A stretch of 64,000 nt of DNA. Origin: Nesterenkonia haasae. Its GTDB lineage: Bacteria; Actinomycetota; Actinomycetes; Actinomycetales; Micrococcaceae. Positions 44,853 to 53,078 of the stretch are shown piece after piece (positions within the stretch are counted from its first letter, which is position 1; the number at the start of each line of letters is the position of its first letter). A model generated the notes under the pieces. The model saw nothing but the letters and a program-made list of their open reading frames with translations. It was not told the origin of the DNA and ran no database searches. Both the position numbers and the translations under genes were made by a program. The stretch lies in assembly GCF_010119385.1 (NCBI RefSeq), contig NZ_VFIE01000017.1, positions 1 through 64,000 on the forward strand. The letters run 5' to 3'.

Positions 44853-45959
44853 TCAATCCTTGTGAGGATGAACGGAGACATGGACAGCATCGCCGTTTCC
44901 CGCCTTGCCGGACAGAGTGTCGATGGCCTCACCCACCTCTTCCAGCCCAAAGGTGTGGGTGTGGAGTTTCTCCAGCGGGAAGCGGCCCGATTCGATGATC
45001 TCTATCGCCTTACGCTGTGCGGGAGCATCCACGCCGAACGCTCCTTTGAAGGTCAGCGCCCGTTGGATAATAGTGTCCGTCACGATAGGGATTTCCCGTC
45101 CAGCCTTTAGGCCTGCTAAGACCACAGTTCCGCCGTGCCGGACAGATTTGATGGCATCGTTCACCGGTCCCGCCGCCATGGGTGTCAGTTCAACGGCTAC
45201 GTCTGCCATCGCGCCATTGGTGATGTCCCCGACGAATTCAACGATGTCTACGGCATTGGGGCCGTCGACAGCGACAGCGTGGTCGGCGCCAAGTTCTTTA
45301 GCCAAGTCCAGTTTGTGGTGATCTTTTTCCAGCCCGGTGATGACGACCTTCGAAGCGCCTACGGACTTCGCAGCAATGACTGCTCCCAGCCCGCGCTGTC
45401 CTGCACCCAAAATGACCACAGTGTCACCCAGCCCCACTCCTCCCAGATCTACGGCCCATCGGACGCCCGCGCCGATGGGATTATACATCGCGGCAATTTC
45501 CTCTGGGAGATCCTTGTCGATTTTGTGCATCACCGACGTGGGGGAGAGGTACATGTACTCCGCGAAACCACCCCAGAGAATGGGCTCGACAGCGACCGGG
45601 GTGACACCGTGGCCTCCTTGGCGGAAACGGCATGCCTGGTATCGGCCTATCAGGCAATCTTTGCACTGGCGGCAAGGAACAATGACTTCCAGGCCCACTC
45701 TGTCTCCGACCTCGACGCCCCATCGTTCGGAGGCGAGCTCACCGAGCTCTTCGATGATTCCCATCGGCTCGTGACCGGGGATGAACGGCCCTCGGGCGCC
45801 ACCGAGCTCACCGCTGAAAATCTCGACATCTGAGCCACAGATTCCGTTAGCCTCCACGCGAATGAGACCGTCGTCGCGCCCGATTGTGGGACGTGGATAT
45901 TCCCGCATTTCTATAGTTCGTGGTTCGGTCTGGACAGCAGCGCGCACCATTTCTACCAT
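44853..45959 (-). CDS. Zinc-binding medium-chain dehydrogenase (threonine/sorbitol DH-like)
   Basis: A 368-residue MDR: catalytic zinc ligands in NGICGSDVEIFSGE (about 37-50) and GHEPMGIIEELG (about 63-74), structural zinc Cys in PCRQCKDCLIGRYQAC (about 94-109), NAD site VVILGAGQRGLGAVIAAKSVGA (about 181-202). Start ATG at 45959 after AGGGAG. It differs from the two NDMA-type dehydrogenases of the same array and probably uses free NAD. Directly upstream of the amidohydrolase gene. Confidence 0.85.
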   Translation of the reverse strand: MVEMVRAAVQTEPRTIEMREYPRPTIGRDDGLIRVEANGICGSDVEIFSGELGGARGPFIPGHEPMGIIEELGELASERWGVEVGDRVGLEVIVPCRQCKDCLIGRYQACRFRQGGHGVTPVAVEPILWGGFAEYMYLSPTSVMHKIDKDLPEEIAAMYNPIGAGVRWAVDLGGVGLGDTVVILGAGQRGLGAVIAAKSVGASKVVITGLEKDHHKLDLAKELGADHAVAVDGPNAVDIVEFVGDITNGAMADVAVELTPMAAGPVNDAIKSVRHGGTVVLAGLKAGREIPIVTDTIIQRALTFKGAFGVDAPAQRKAIEIIESGRFPLEKLHTHTFGLEEVGEAIDTLSGKAGNGDAVHVSVHPHKD

Positions 45960-45988
45960 GTTTACTCCCTAGTGGTCTTTGAGTCTCG

Positions 45989-46531
45989 TCAGGCGGAGGT
46001 CAGAGTCTGCACAATGGAAGGGGTCAATTGGCGTGCCCGCTCCTTGACCTCGTCCGCGCTCAGCGGTGCCACAGGATGCTCAGTGGTGATCCACTGATAA
46101 TCGGCGTCCCCTTGAATCTTGGCCATAGACCTGCCAGTCGTATCGAACGCATCAGTGATGACCACTGCTGCCGGCAAGCCGCCTCCTTCAAACTGAATGC
46201 CGTCGGCCACGGCTGCGGCACTGCAGGAACCACAATCACCTATACCGATGACCACAACGTCCGAAGACTCTTTGAAGCGGCCGATGATGTCTTCATCGAC
46301 CGGCACTGAGAAGTTCTGCTTGGTCTCCACTATGCTCACCTCCTTGGCTCCGTATTCATTGGTGAGGAGATTTCCCACCTCCTGAAGAAAGAGCAAGGCG
46401 TTGTGTTTGGTGTTGTCCAGCAAACCAACGCGCAACCCGTTGAGCTGAGCGGTCCGCTGCGCATGGGCTTTCGCGGACTCCTCGCTTCCTTGCGAGACCT
46501 GGGTGGGGTTCAAAATTCCATTCGGTGTCAC
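45989..46531 (-). CDS. UGSC-family redox protein, Cys form
   Basis: A 180-residue protein resembling the UGSC family, named for a Sec-Gly-Ser-Cys motif; here the motif reads GIGDCGSCSAAAVADGIQFE (about 98-117), with Cys replacing Sec. Other family-like parts are LNGLRVGLLDNTKHNALLFLQEVG near the N-terminus and LPAAVVITDAFDTTGRSMA (about 122-140). Function of the family is not established; a thiol or selenol redox role is inferred from the CGSC motif. GTG start. It lies between two dehydrogenase genes, which ties it to alcohol/aldehyde oxidation here. Confidence 0.75.
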   Translation of the reverse strand: MTPNGILNPTQVSQGSEESAKAHAQRTAQLNGLRVGLLDNTKHNALLFLQEVGNLLTNEYGAKEVSIVETKQNFSVPVDEDIIGRFKESSDVVVIGIGDCGSCSAAAVADGIQFEGGGLPAAVVITDAFDTTGRSMAKIQGDADYQWITTEHPVAPLSADEVKERARQLTPSIVQTLTSA

Positions 46532-46541
46532 GGCTGAGTTC

Positions 46542-47663
46542 CTATTCTTCTTCGTGGATAATCACACCGCGGATGTTCTTGCCGTCGACGAGGTCCTGAT
46601 ATGCATCATTGACCTGGTCGAGGGTGTACCTGCGGGTGATGAGTTCGTCGAGCTTGAGGTCGCCTTCCATGTACATTCGGAGGAGACGCGGGATGTCGTA
46701 GGTGGGATTGCAATCGCCGAAGAGAGCTCCGCGGATCTCCCGTTGGTATCCGATCAGGAAGCCACCGGGCAGCGTCACGGCTTCACCGCGGCCGATGCCG
46801 GTGATGGTGACTTTGCCGCCCTTTCCCGTCATTTGGACCGCTGCGTTGACCATCTCTTCCGTCACGATATGCGGGGTGAGGATGACATGATCCGCCAGCT
46901 GTCCCCAGGTGTGGGCGACAACAAAATCGTGTGCTTCCTCAGCGGTGGCAAAGGCATGCGTGGCCCCCAGTGTCCTGGAGTTTTCGCGCTTGAACTCCAC
47001 GGGATCTACCACAATGACATCTCGAGCACCCGCATAGCGTGCTCCCTGAACCGCATTGGAACCCACGCCGCCGACGCCGAATACCACAACAGTCTGGCCG
47101 GCTTGGACGCCCGCGGCGTACACTGCGGAGCCCCATCCGGTGGGCACTCCGCACCCGGAGATCGAAGCAAGGTCGAAGGGAATATCATCAAAGAGCGGGA
47201 TGACCGCGTACTCGGACACCACGGCGTACTGGGAGAACGTCCCCAGAGAGCAGAACCCCCCGTAATCCTCACCATCCTTGTGGAATCGGAACGTGCCGTC
47301 CAAGAACATTCCGGTCCCAGCGTTTAGCCCCTTGACGCACATGCTTTGGTGACCCTCCGAGCAGGGTCGGCAGGTACCGCAGGCGGGGATGTACGAACAC
47401 ACAACTCGGTCCCCGGGCTTCACACGGGTGACGTGCTCGCCGACGGATTCGACGATCCCAGCGCCCTCGTGTCCTCCGACTACGGGCATACGCACTGGGG
47501 CATCGCCTTCTGTGATGTGATGATCGGAGTGGCAGAGTCCAGAGGCGTAGAACTTGATGCGGACCTCGAAGGCCTTTGGTGCATCCAGCTCCAGCTCGGT
47601 GATCTTCCAGCCGGTGTGCGCCTCGTGGGTCACGGCAGCGCGAGTGGTGATGGTGTCAGTCAT
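46542..47663 (-). CDS. NDMA-type (mycofactocin-dependent) alcohol dehydrogenase, copy 1
   Basis: A 373-residue zinc MDR of the NDMA-dependent family: KITELELDAPKAFEVRIKFYASGLCHSDHHITEGDAP (about 19-55, catalytic Cys), VVGGHEGAGIVESVG (about 60-74), structural Cys in PACGTCRPCSEGHQSMC (about 93-109) and cofactor site VVVFGVGGVGSNAVQGARYAGA. Such enzymes hold NAD tightly and need an external carrier; mycofactocin is the physiological one (family knowledge). It resembles the second copy at 49198 throughout. Between the aldehyde dehydrogenase and UGSC genes. Confidence 0.9.
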   Translation of the reverse strand: MTDTITTRAAVTHEAHTGWKITELELDAPKAFEVRIKFYASGLCHSDHHITEGDAPVRMPVVGGHEGAGIVESVGEHVTRVKPGDRVVCSYIPACGTCRPCSEGHQSMCVKGLNAGTGMFLDGTFRFHKDGEDYGGFCSLGTFSQYAVVSEYAVIPLFDDIPFDLASISGCGVPTGWGSAVYAAGVQAGQTVVVFGVGGVGSNAVQGARYAGARDVIVVDPVEFKRENSRTLGATHAFATAEEAHDFVVAHTWGQLADHVILTPHIVTEEMVNAAVQMTGKGGKVTITGIGRGEAVTLPGGFLIGYQREIRGALFGDCNPTYDIPRLLRMYMEGDLKLDELITRRYTLDQVNDAYQDLVDGKNIRGVIIHEEE

Positions 47664-47683
47664 GAGTTGTACGCAGCCTCAGT

Positions 47684-49153
47684 TCAGCGGATCGAAACGG
47701 TTTTAACCTGGGTCCACTCCAAGACGGAGTCGGCTCCCATTGTTCGGCCGAAGCCGGAGTTCTTGTAGCCCCCGAAAGGTCCACCGATGACGCCGGCACC
47801 GATAGGACTGTTGACTCCGACTTGCCCGGCTTGTAACCCCCGAGCAAATTTGACGGCGCGTCCGGTGTTGCTTGTCCACACAGACGACACGAGTCCGTAG
47901 TCAGTGTTGTTCGCTACCTGGAGGGCCTCGTCGTCGTCCTCGACCGGAATCACTGAGAGAACAGGCCCAAAAATCTCTTCCTGCGCCAATCGGCTATCGG
48001 GATCAACTTTGTCGAATATGGTCGGCTCGACGAAGAACCCGTTTTCGTATTTGGCACCGGATGGCTGGCCACCACCAATGATGAGGTCAGCGCCTTCCTG
48101 TCTGCCGATATCCATGTACCCCAGCACACGCTCATGCTGTTTCTGGTTCACCACCGGCCCCATGCTCACGTTCTCATACCAGGGGCCGATCGTCGTTTTC
48201 TGCAACTCAGCTGCCAGGCGTTCCACAACTTCGTGGTGGATACTGCGGTGGACAACCACACGCGAGCCCGCCGCGCAGACCTGACCGGTATTGATGGTGA
48301 TGGCGAACGCCATACCGGGAATCGCCCGCTCCAGATCGGCGTCGTCGAAGACAACCTGTGGGGATTTTCCGCCCAGCTCCAAGTGCAACGGCGTGAGGTT
48401 CTTGGCGCAGGACTCCATAATTGCTCGCCCAGTTTGTGGCGAGCCGACGAATCCCATACGGGTGACTTTGGGGTGAGCCGGAATTGGCGCTCCAGCTTCG
48501 ACCCCATAACCGGTGACCACATTGATGACGCCAGCCGGTATGCCTGCTTGAACCCCGAGTTTGGCCAGCGCAAGGGCTGCCAGTGGGGCGTCTTCGGCGG
48601 GCTTGATAATGATGGTGTTTCCCGCTGCGATGGCGGCGCCCACCTCAACAGCGAACATGGGGCCGGGCGCGTTCCAGGGAATGATGGCACCTACGACTCC
48701 GAAGGGCTCACGGAGAGTGAAGCCAATGGTGTCAGGTGAGTGGGTGGGTAGTGATACGCCCTGCACCTTGTCCGCCTGCCCCGCAATGAACCGCAACTGA
48801 TTTGCCATAGGGACCATGCCCCTGGCGGGTCGGCCGACTTCTTGGGACTCAAGCTGGTCTAGCTCTTGGACTTTCTGTTCCACGAGGTCTGCCCATTTGA
48901 AGATGAGGTCGGCTCGGAGAGTCGCGCTGAGGTCACGCCAGGCAGGGAGAGCTTTTTCGGCAGCCTGAACGGCTTGGTCCACGTCCGTCGCATCGGAGCG
49001 TGGAATGTTGGCGATGACGTTGCCATTGGCGGGGTTGATGACCTCGATGGTTTCTCCGCTGGAGGCGGGCACCCAGTCTCCGCCGATCAGTTGGGCTCCG
49101 CTAATGAGAAGTTCTGGGTCGAGATCAAGGGGTGCTTCTGCTGTGACAGTCAT
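47684..49153 (-). CDS. NAD-dependent aldehyde dehydrogenase
   Basis: A 489-residue ALDH: PFGVVGAIIPWNAPGPMFAVEVG (about 148-170), the catalytic Glu in LHLELGGKSPQVVFDD (about 256-271) and catalytic Cys in NTGQVCAAGSRVVVHR (about 284-299), then the EEIFGPVLSVIPVEDDDEAL region. It oxidises the aldehyde made by one or both neighbouring alcohol dehydrogenases to an acid. It sits between them in the operon. Confidence 0.93.
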   Translation of the reverse strand: MTVTAEAPLDLDPELLISGAQLIGGDWVPASSGETIEVINPANGNVIANIPRSDATDVDQAVQAAEKALPAWRDLSATLRADLIFKWADLVEQKVQELDQLESQEVGRPARGMVPMANQLRFIAGQADKVQGVSLPTHSPDTIGFTLREPFGVVGAIIPWNAPGPMFAVEVGAAIAAGNTIIIKPAEDAPLAALALAKLGVQAGIPAGVINVVTGYGVEAGAPIPAHPKVTRMGFVGSPQTGRAIMESCAKNLTPLHLELGGKSPQVVFDDADLERAIPGMAFAITINTGQVCAAGSRVVVHRSIHHEVVERLAAELQKTTIGPWYENVSMGPVVNQKQHERVLGYMDIGRQEGADLIIGGGQPSGAKYENGFFVEPTIFDKVDPDSRLAQEEIFGPVLSVIPVEDDDEALQVANNTDYGLVSSVWTSNTGRAVKFARGLQAGQVGVNSPIGAGVIGGPFGGYKNSGFGRTMGADSVLEWTQVKTVSIR

Positions 49154-49197
49154 AATGCGTGTCCTTCGTCAATTCTGTTCAGGAGGAGAAGTTCTGG

Positions 49198-50358
49198 TCA
49201 GTCGTCGTGGTCGATGAGAACGACGCCGCGGATATTCTTGCCGTCAAGCATGTCCTGGTATCCCTGGTTGATTTCGTCCAGGCTGTAGGTGCGGGTCACC
49301 AATTCATCGAGTTTGAGCTTGCCGGCTTTGTACATGCTCAGCAGTCGCGGGACGTCGACCAGCGGATTGCAGGCGCCGTAGACATGGCCTTTGATGCGCC
49401 GCTGGTAACCGATAAACAGACCAGGATTGGCCTTGATCTTGCCTGGCCCTACGGCAGTAATGGTGACCTGCCCGCTTTTACCGATGATGTTCAGAGCATC
49501 GGCGATGACTTTGTCGTGAAGCTGCCCGACTGTGATGAGTGCATGATCCGCTAGTTCGCCCCAGGTGATTGCGCGAACGAACTCGAAGGCTTCCTCCGCA
49601 GTCTCAAAAGTGTGAGTAGCACCGAAGACCTTCGCCATGTCACGTTTGAACTCGATCGGATCGACAACGATGACACGCTCGGCACCTGCCATTGCGGCCC
49701 CCTGGACCGCGTTGGAGCCGACACCGCCGGCACCGTATATGACGACAGTCTGCCCCACTTTCACTCCGGCAGCCTTCACCGCGGTGCCCCACCCAGTAGG
49801 GACGGCACAGCCGCACAGTGAGGCCACTTCCCAGGGGATGTCTTTGGGAATTTTGATGACAGAAGCCTCTGAGACCACCGAGAACTGGGTAAAAGTCCCG
49901 AGTACACATAGTCCGCCGTAATCAACGCCGTCTTTGTGAAAGCGGAAGGTGTCGTCCTTCAGAATCCCAATACCAGCGTTCTTGCCGTCGTCACACAGGT
50001 TCTGGCGACCCGAGGAGCAGTAGCGGCAGTTACCGCAGGCCGGAATAAAGGAGGCAACGATGTGATCGCCCAACTCGACTCGGGTAACTCCCGGGCCCAC
50101 GGCGTCCACGACACCAGCTCCCTCATGGCCTCCAACGACCGGCATGCGCATCGGCGCATCGCCCTTCTGGATATGGTCATCGGAGTGGCATAGACCCGCG
50201 GCATACCACTTGACTCTGACCTCGTTGGCCTTCGGAGGATCGAGTTCCAACTCGGTCAGCTCCCAGGGCGTTCCGCCCTCGTAACAGACGACAGCCTTAG
50301 TTCTAATGGTTTCCAGCGCTTGTTCGGCATATTCCGGCGCATCAACGGTGGTGCTCAT
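49198..50358 (-). CDS. NDMA-type (mycofactocin-dependent) alcohol dehydrogenase, copy 2
   Basis: A 386-residue paralogue of the enzyme at 46542: ELTELELDPPKANEVRVKWYAAGLCHSDDHIQKGDAPM, VVGGHEGAGVVDAVG, structural-zinc PACGNCRYCSSGRQNLC, cofactor site VVIYGAGGVGSNAVQGAAMAGA and ITWGELADHALITVG. The ATG at 50358, after GAAGGGGG, starts the protein just before the conserved region; the upstream open frame is spurious. It is the first gene of the minus-strand array, with CRP-like site D 84 bases upstream. Confidence 0.9.
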   Translation of the reverse strand: MSTTVDAPEYAEQALETIRTKAVVCYEGGTPWELTELELDPPKANEVRVKWYAAGLCHSDDHIQKGDAPMRMPVVGGHEGAGVVDAVGPGVTRVELGDHIVASFIPACGNCRYCSSGRQNLCDDGKNAGIGILKDDTFRFHKDGVDYGGLCVLGTFTQFSVVSEASVIKIPKDIPWEVASLCGCAVPTGWGTAVKAAGVKVGQTVVIYGAGGVGSNAVQGAAMAGAERVIVVDPIEFKRDMAKVFGATHTFETAEEAFEFVRAITWGELADHALITVGQLHDKVIADALNIIGKSGQVTITAVGPGKIKANPGLFIGYQRRIKGHVYGACNPLVDVPRLLSMYKAGKLKLDELVTRTYSLDEINQGYQDMLDGKNIRGVVLIDHDD

Positions 50359-50441
50359 GAGCCCCCTTCGGTCAGCATCATTGCTCTGGGTAACCCCGGT
50401 GAGGAGGTGTCCTGGTACTCCATGGTGATCATAAGTCAGTA

Positions 50442-50457
50442 TGTGGCGCACCTCACT
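50442..50457. promoter_or_regulatory. CRP/GlxR-like site D (dehydrogenase operon promoter)
   Basis: TGTGG-CGCACC-TCACT in the 280-base divergent region between the first dehydrogenase gene (84 bases away) and the small CxxC gene (182 bases away). Confidence 0.5.
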
Positions 50458-50638
50458 TCCTCCGGGTGGAAGGGTGAAACGCTGTGGACTCCGATGAGAG
50501 CTCCGCTGGGCTGACAAATCTTCTTCCAGCACACGAAAAGCTCCTCCCTATATGCCACGAGGAGGGTCATATTCAAGGTACCGCTCGCGCGCGGTGCGCG
50601 GTGAAAGTCATCGCGAAACTTAGAGACGGAGCACCACT

Positions 50639-50896
50639 ATGAACGATCAGACAGCATCAGACTCTTCTGCGGTCGACCAGGCACTTGCAAACTTTCGCGA
50701 AACGATGGAGAAGGATGACTATCACCTGAAATGGTCCTTGAACGAGGAAGAGAAGGTGACGGTAGAGATCGAGGCTGGGCCTGAGGCTTGCGCTGACTGC
50801 CTGTCTCCCACTCCGGTGATGGAGGCAATCATGGGCGAGGCTCTCTCCAGCACGCCCTACACCCTGGATCGCGTCGTCCTGCCCAACGAACACTGA
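50639..50896 (+). CDS. Small acidic CxxC protein, NifU-like in appearance
   Basis: An 85-residue protein. The second half, KVTVEIEAGPEACADCLSPTPVMEAIMGEAL, carries a CADC motif and has the layout of a NifU-like or thioredoxin-partner mini-domain; the first 30 residues are helical and acidic. GGAG precedes the ATG. Function not known. It starts the plus-strand arm of the catabolic region, divergent from the first dehydrogenase, and together with the UGSC-like protein and the thioredoxin reductase forms a set of thiol proteins on the island. Confidence 0.65.
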   Translation: MNDQTASDSSAVDQALANFRETMEKDDYHLKWSLNEEEKVTVEIEAGPEACADCLSPTPVMEAIMGEALSSTPYTLDRVVLPNEH

Positions 50897-51035
50897 GTCT
50901 CCACCTGGATGCCATTCCATGGCGTGGAAGTGCCCATGACACTGCTACGGGCCTAGATGGATAGTGATACGTGCCACATAGGCTAAGCGAGCCCAGGCTT
51001 GGTCTGCTCGCACGGAACGGTTGAAAGGGTGCCTA

Positions 51036-52088
51036 GTGAACGATCAACAGGCAGCAAAGCTCGATCCCCAGAATGCGCATCGAGTGTCTGACTACCTCTA
51101 CGAACACGGCTGGTCAGACGGATTGCCTGTTTTGCCTGCCACAGAAGCGCACGTTGACGAGTTTCTCGCTCATGCGTCGCGATCTCCCGATGAGGTCATC
51201 GCCAAGCTTCCGCAACTTGGTCGAACCGCTACGGTCCGGGAGGTGGCAGTTCATGCTGTGATGGCCGGTTGCCGTCCGGAGTATTTTCCACTCGTGCTCG
51301 CCACATGGGATGCATTAACGAACGAACGTGCGGCGCTGGGCGGCGGATGGCAATCCACATCCGGTCCCGCGCCATGGGTAATCGTCAACGGACCGATTCG
51401 CGAGCGCTTGGGCATTAACAGCACAGGAGGGGTTTACGGTCCCGGCTTCCGAGCCAATATGACGATCCCACGGGCCATCGGCCTGACTGTCCGCAACAGC
51501 TTCGGACTGTTGCCACACGAACTCGAACAAGCAACTCAGGGTGTTCCTGGACGCTGGAGTCAGCTCATCGGCGAGGATGAGGAGCACAGTCCGTGGGAGC
51601 CACTTTCAGTGGAACTGGGTGCCGCGGCTGGCGAGAGTCGGGTGAGTACGATGCTTGTACGCACCTGCGAGTTCCTCGATAACAGGCACTTCCACGAGCC
51701 TGTCGAGATTCTAAGGGATTTCGCTGACACCATCTCTCGGTCGGGGCCGTGGATTTTCAAACACTCCTCGGTGGGTATTGTGATGAACCCAGACCATGCC
51801 AGGGTGCTGGCGGCCGCCGGTTACTCCAAGCAGGACGTGCGTGAATGGCTAGTAGAGCACTGCGGCAAGACAGAAGGGCAGCTGAAGTCGGTGGGGAAGG
51901 GGCTCAGCGCGAAACAGCCGGATGCTCCCTTCGACGATGAGCATTTTCACCGGGTCTTCGCCGCCAACAGCCCCAAATCTCTTCCCATTGTGGTGGCGGG
52001 TTCCCCAAACGCTGCGATTTCAATGGTGGTGCGAGTCTTTTCGGACTGGTCAGCGGAATCCTTCCCAGTGGGGACATCCGGAGAATAA
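51036..52088 (+). CDS. Conserved protein of unknown function, likely UGSC-associated
   Basis: A 350-residue protein with GWSDGLPVLPATEAHVDEFLAHA (about 24-46), ATVREVAVHAVMAGCRPEYFPLVLATWDAL (about 68-97) and VIVNGPIRERLGINSTGGVYGPGFRANMTIPRAIGL (about 115-150). The DGLPVxPxT opening and AVMAGCRPEY are recurrent in uncharacterised proteins that I associate with UGSC-family neighbourhoods; this association needs a database check. No cofactor motif seen. The GTG at 51036 follows AAAGGG. No close partner except the small CxxC gene before and the SDR after. Confidence 0.6.
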   Translation: MNDQQAAKLDPQNAHRVSDYLYEHGWSDGLPVLPATEAHVDEFLAHASRSPDEVIAKLPQLGRTATVREVAVHAVMAGCRPEYFPLVLATWDALTNERAALGGGWQSTSGPAPWVIVNGPIRERLGINSTGGVYGPGFRANMTIPRAIGLTVRNSFGLLPHELEQATQGVPGRWSQLIGEDEEHSPWEPLSVELGAAAGESRVSTMLVRTCEFLDNRHFHEPVEILRDFADTISRSGPWIFKHSSVGIVMNPDHARVLAAAGYSKQDVREWLVEHCGKTEGQLKSVGKGLSAKQPDAPFDDEHFHRVFAANSPKSLPIVVAGSPNAAISMVVRVFSDWSAESFPVGTSGE

Positions 52089-52123
52089 AGCCACGTCGCC
52101 TTCCCAAAACCAAGGAGTGTTCC

Positions 52124-52975
52124 ATGCCGAACCAAGAATTTCCCGTCCCACTCACGGACCCGCTGGCCGATCCGCGTGCTCAGTGGCTAGCTGGCAAGAC
52201 GGCGGCGGTCGCAGGTGGCGGGCTCTCCGGACCCCTAGGCAACGTCGGTTTCGCGATGGCGTGGCTGTATCACCGGGCTGGAGCTCAAGTTGCAGTATTG
52301 GACCGGGACAACGCGGCCGCCGAACGAACGGTAGCAGCCATCACTGAAGATGGTGGTAATGCAAAGGTCTTCGAGGTGGACGTCCTTTCCCAAGAGTCCA
52401 CGTCAACAGCTGTTGCTGCTGCGGCCGAGCAATTCGGAAGCTTAGATGTCGTCGCCACCTCTATCGGTGGCGGAGGTGCCACGAGCGTCTTCGGTCTTTC
52501 TGAGGAGGAGTGGGATCGGGCCTTCGATCTCAACCTGAAATCGGCCTGGAGGCTCATGGTTGCTTCGGAGCCTCATATGACGAACGGAGGGGCAATCGTC
52601 ACTGTGTCGTCCGGAGCGGCGGAGGGTCGCGGTCCGGCCATGCCTTACAGCTTGGCGAAGGCGGGCGTGGAAAAGCTGACAACTGGTGCGGCCGCTACTT
52701 TGGCCCCCAGAGGAATCAGAGTCAATTGCATTCGCGTTGGCATGATCTGGGGCGCATTCGCAGCCCGGGGCATGGATGAAAAAATGCGTGAGATTCGTCG
52801 GAAGAATGTCGCCCTTCAGACTGAGGGAAATCCTTGGGATATTGCTTCAGCCGCCTTATTCCTATCAACAGATCAAGCTCGGTGGATTTCCGGGCAGGTC
52901 CTCTCGGTAGACGGTGGAGGTTTCGCGATTCGCAGCACTGGTGCGGCCGGGGCTGACACTCTACAAAAGAACTAG
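52124..52975 (+). CDS. SDR-family oxidoreductase with a deviant cofactor loop
   Basis: A 283-residue SDR. The glycine loop is unusual, AAVAGGGLSGPLGNVGFAMAW (about 26-46) instead of TGxxxGIG. Asp in VAVLDRDN suggests NAD. Ser in VTVSSGAAEGRG and YSLAKAG give the catalytic Ser, Tyr and Lys; WISGQVLSVDGGGF is the normal SDR end. It starts 35 bases after the previous gene and is probably cotranscribed with the CoA-transferase downstream. A dehydrogenase step on a hydroxy-acid or hydroxyacyl intermediate is plausible (inference). Confidence 0.82.
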   Translation: MPNQEFPVPLTDPLADPRAQWLAGKTAAVAGGGLSGPLGNVGFAMAWLYHRAGAQVAVLDRDNAAAERTVAAITEDGGNAKVFEVDVLSQESTSTAVAAAAEQFGSLDVVATSIGGGGATSVFGLSEEEWDRAFDLNLKSAWRLMVASEPHMTNGGAIVTVSSGAAEGRGPAMPYSLAKAGVEKLTTGAAATLAPRGIRVNCIRVGMIWGAFAARGMDEKMREIRRKNVALQTEGNPWDIASAALFLSTDQARWISGQVLSVDGGGFAIRSTGAAGADTLQKN

Positions 52976-53078
52976 TTTTACGCAGCGGCGCGATGCCTAT
53001 ATGTGAGTCCTTGACTCGATCACGAGTCTTGGAGCACCCGGTTAACAAGAACTTTTTGACACAATTTGGAGATCCTGA

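Noticed and set aside
45989-46531. Possible selenocysteine in the UGSC-like protein
   Set aside because: The motif position is encoded by a Cys codon, and no in-frame TGA interrupts the gene.
4818-47663. Propanol or propanediol as the island substrate feeding the prp genes
   Set aside because: Attractive because prpE and prpBCD are in the same window, but they are core genes outside the islands and nothing in the dehydrogenases shows the chain length.
50359-50532. Longer N-terminus of the second NDMA-type dehydrogenase
   Set aside because: The extra 58 codons cover the promoter region with CRP-like site D and are unlike the family start.
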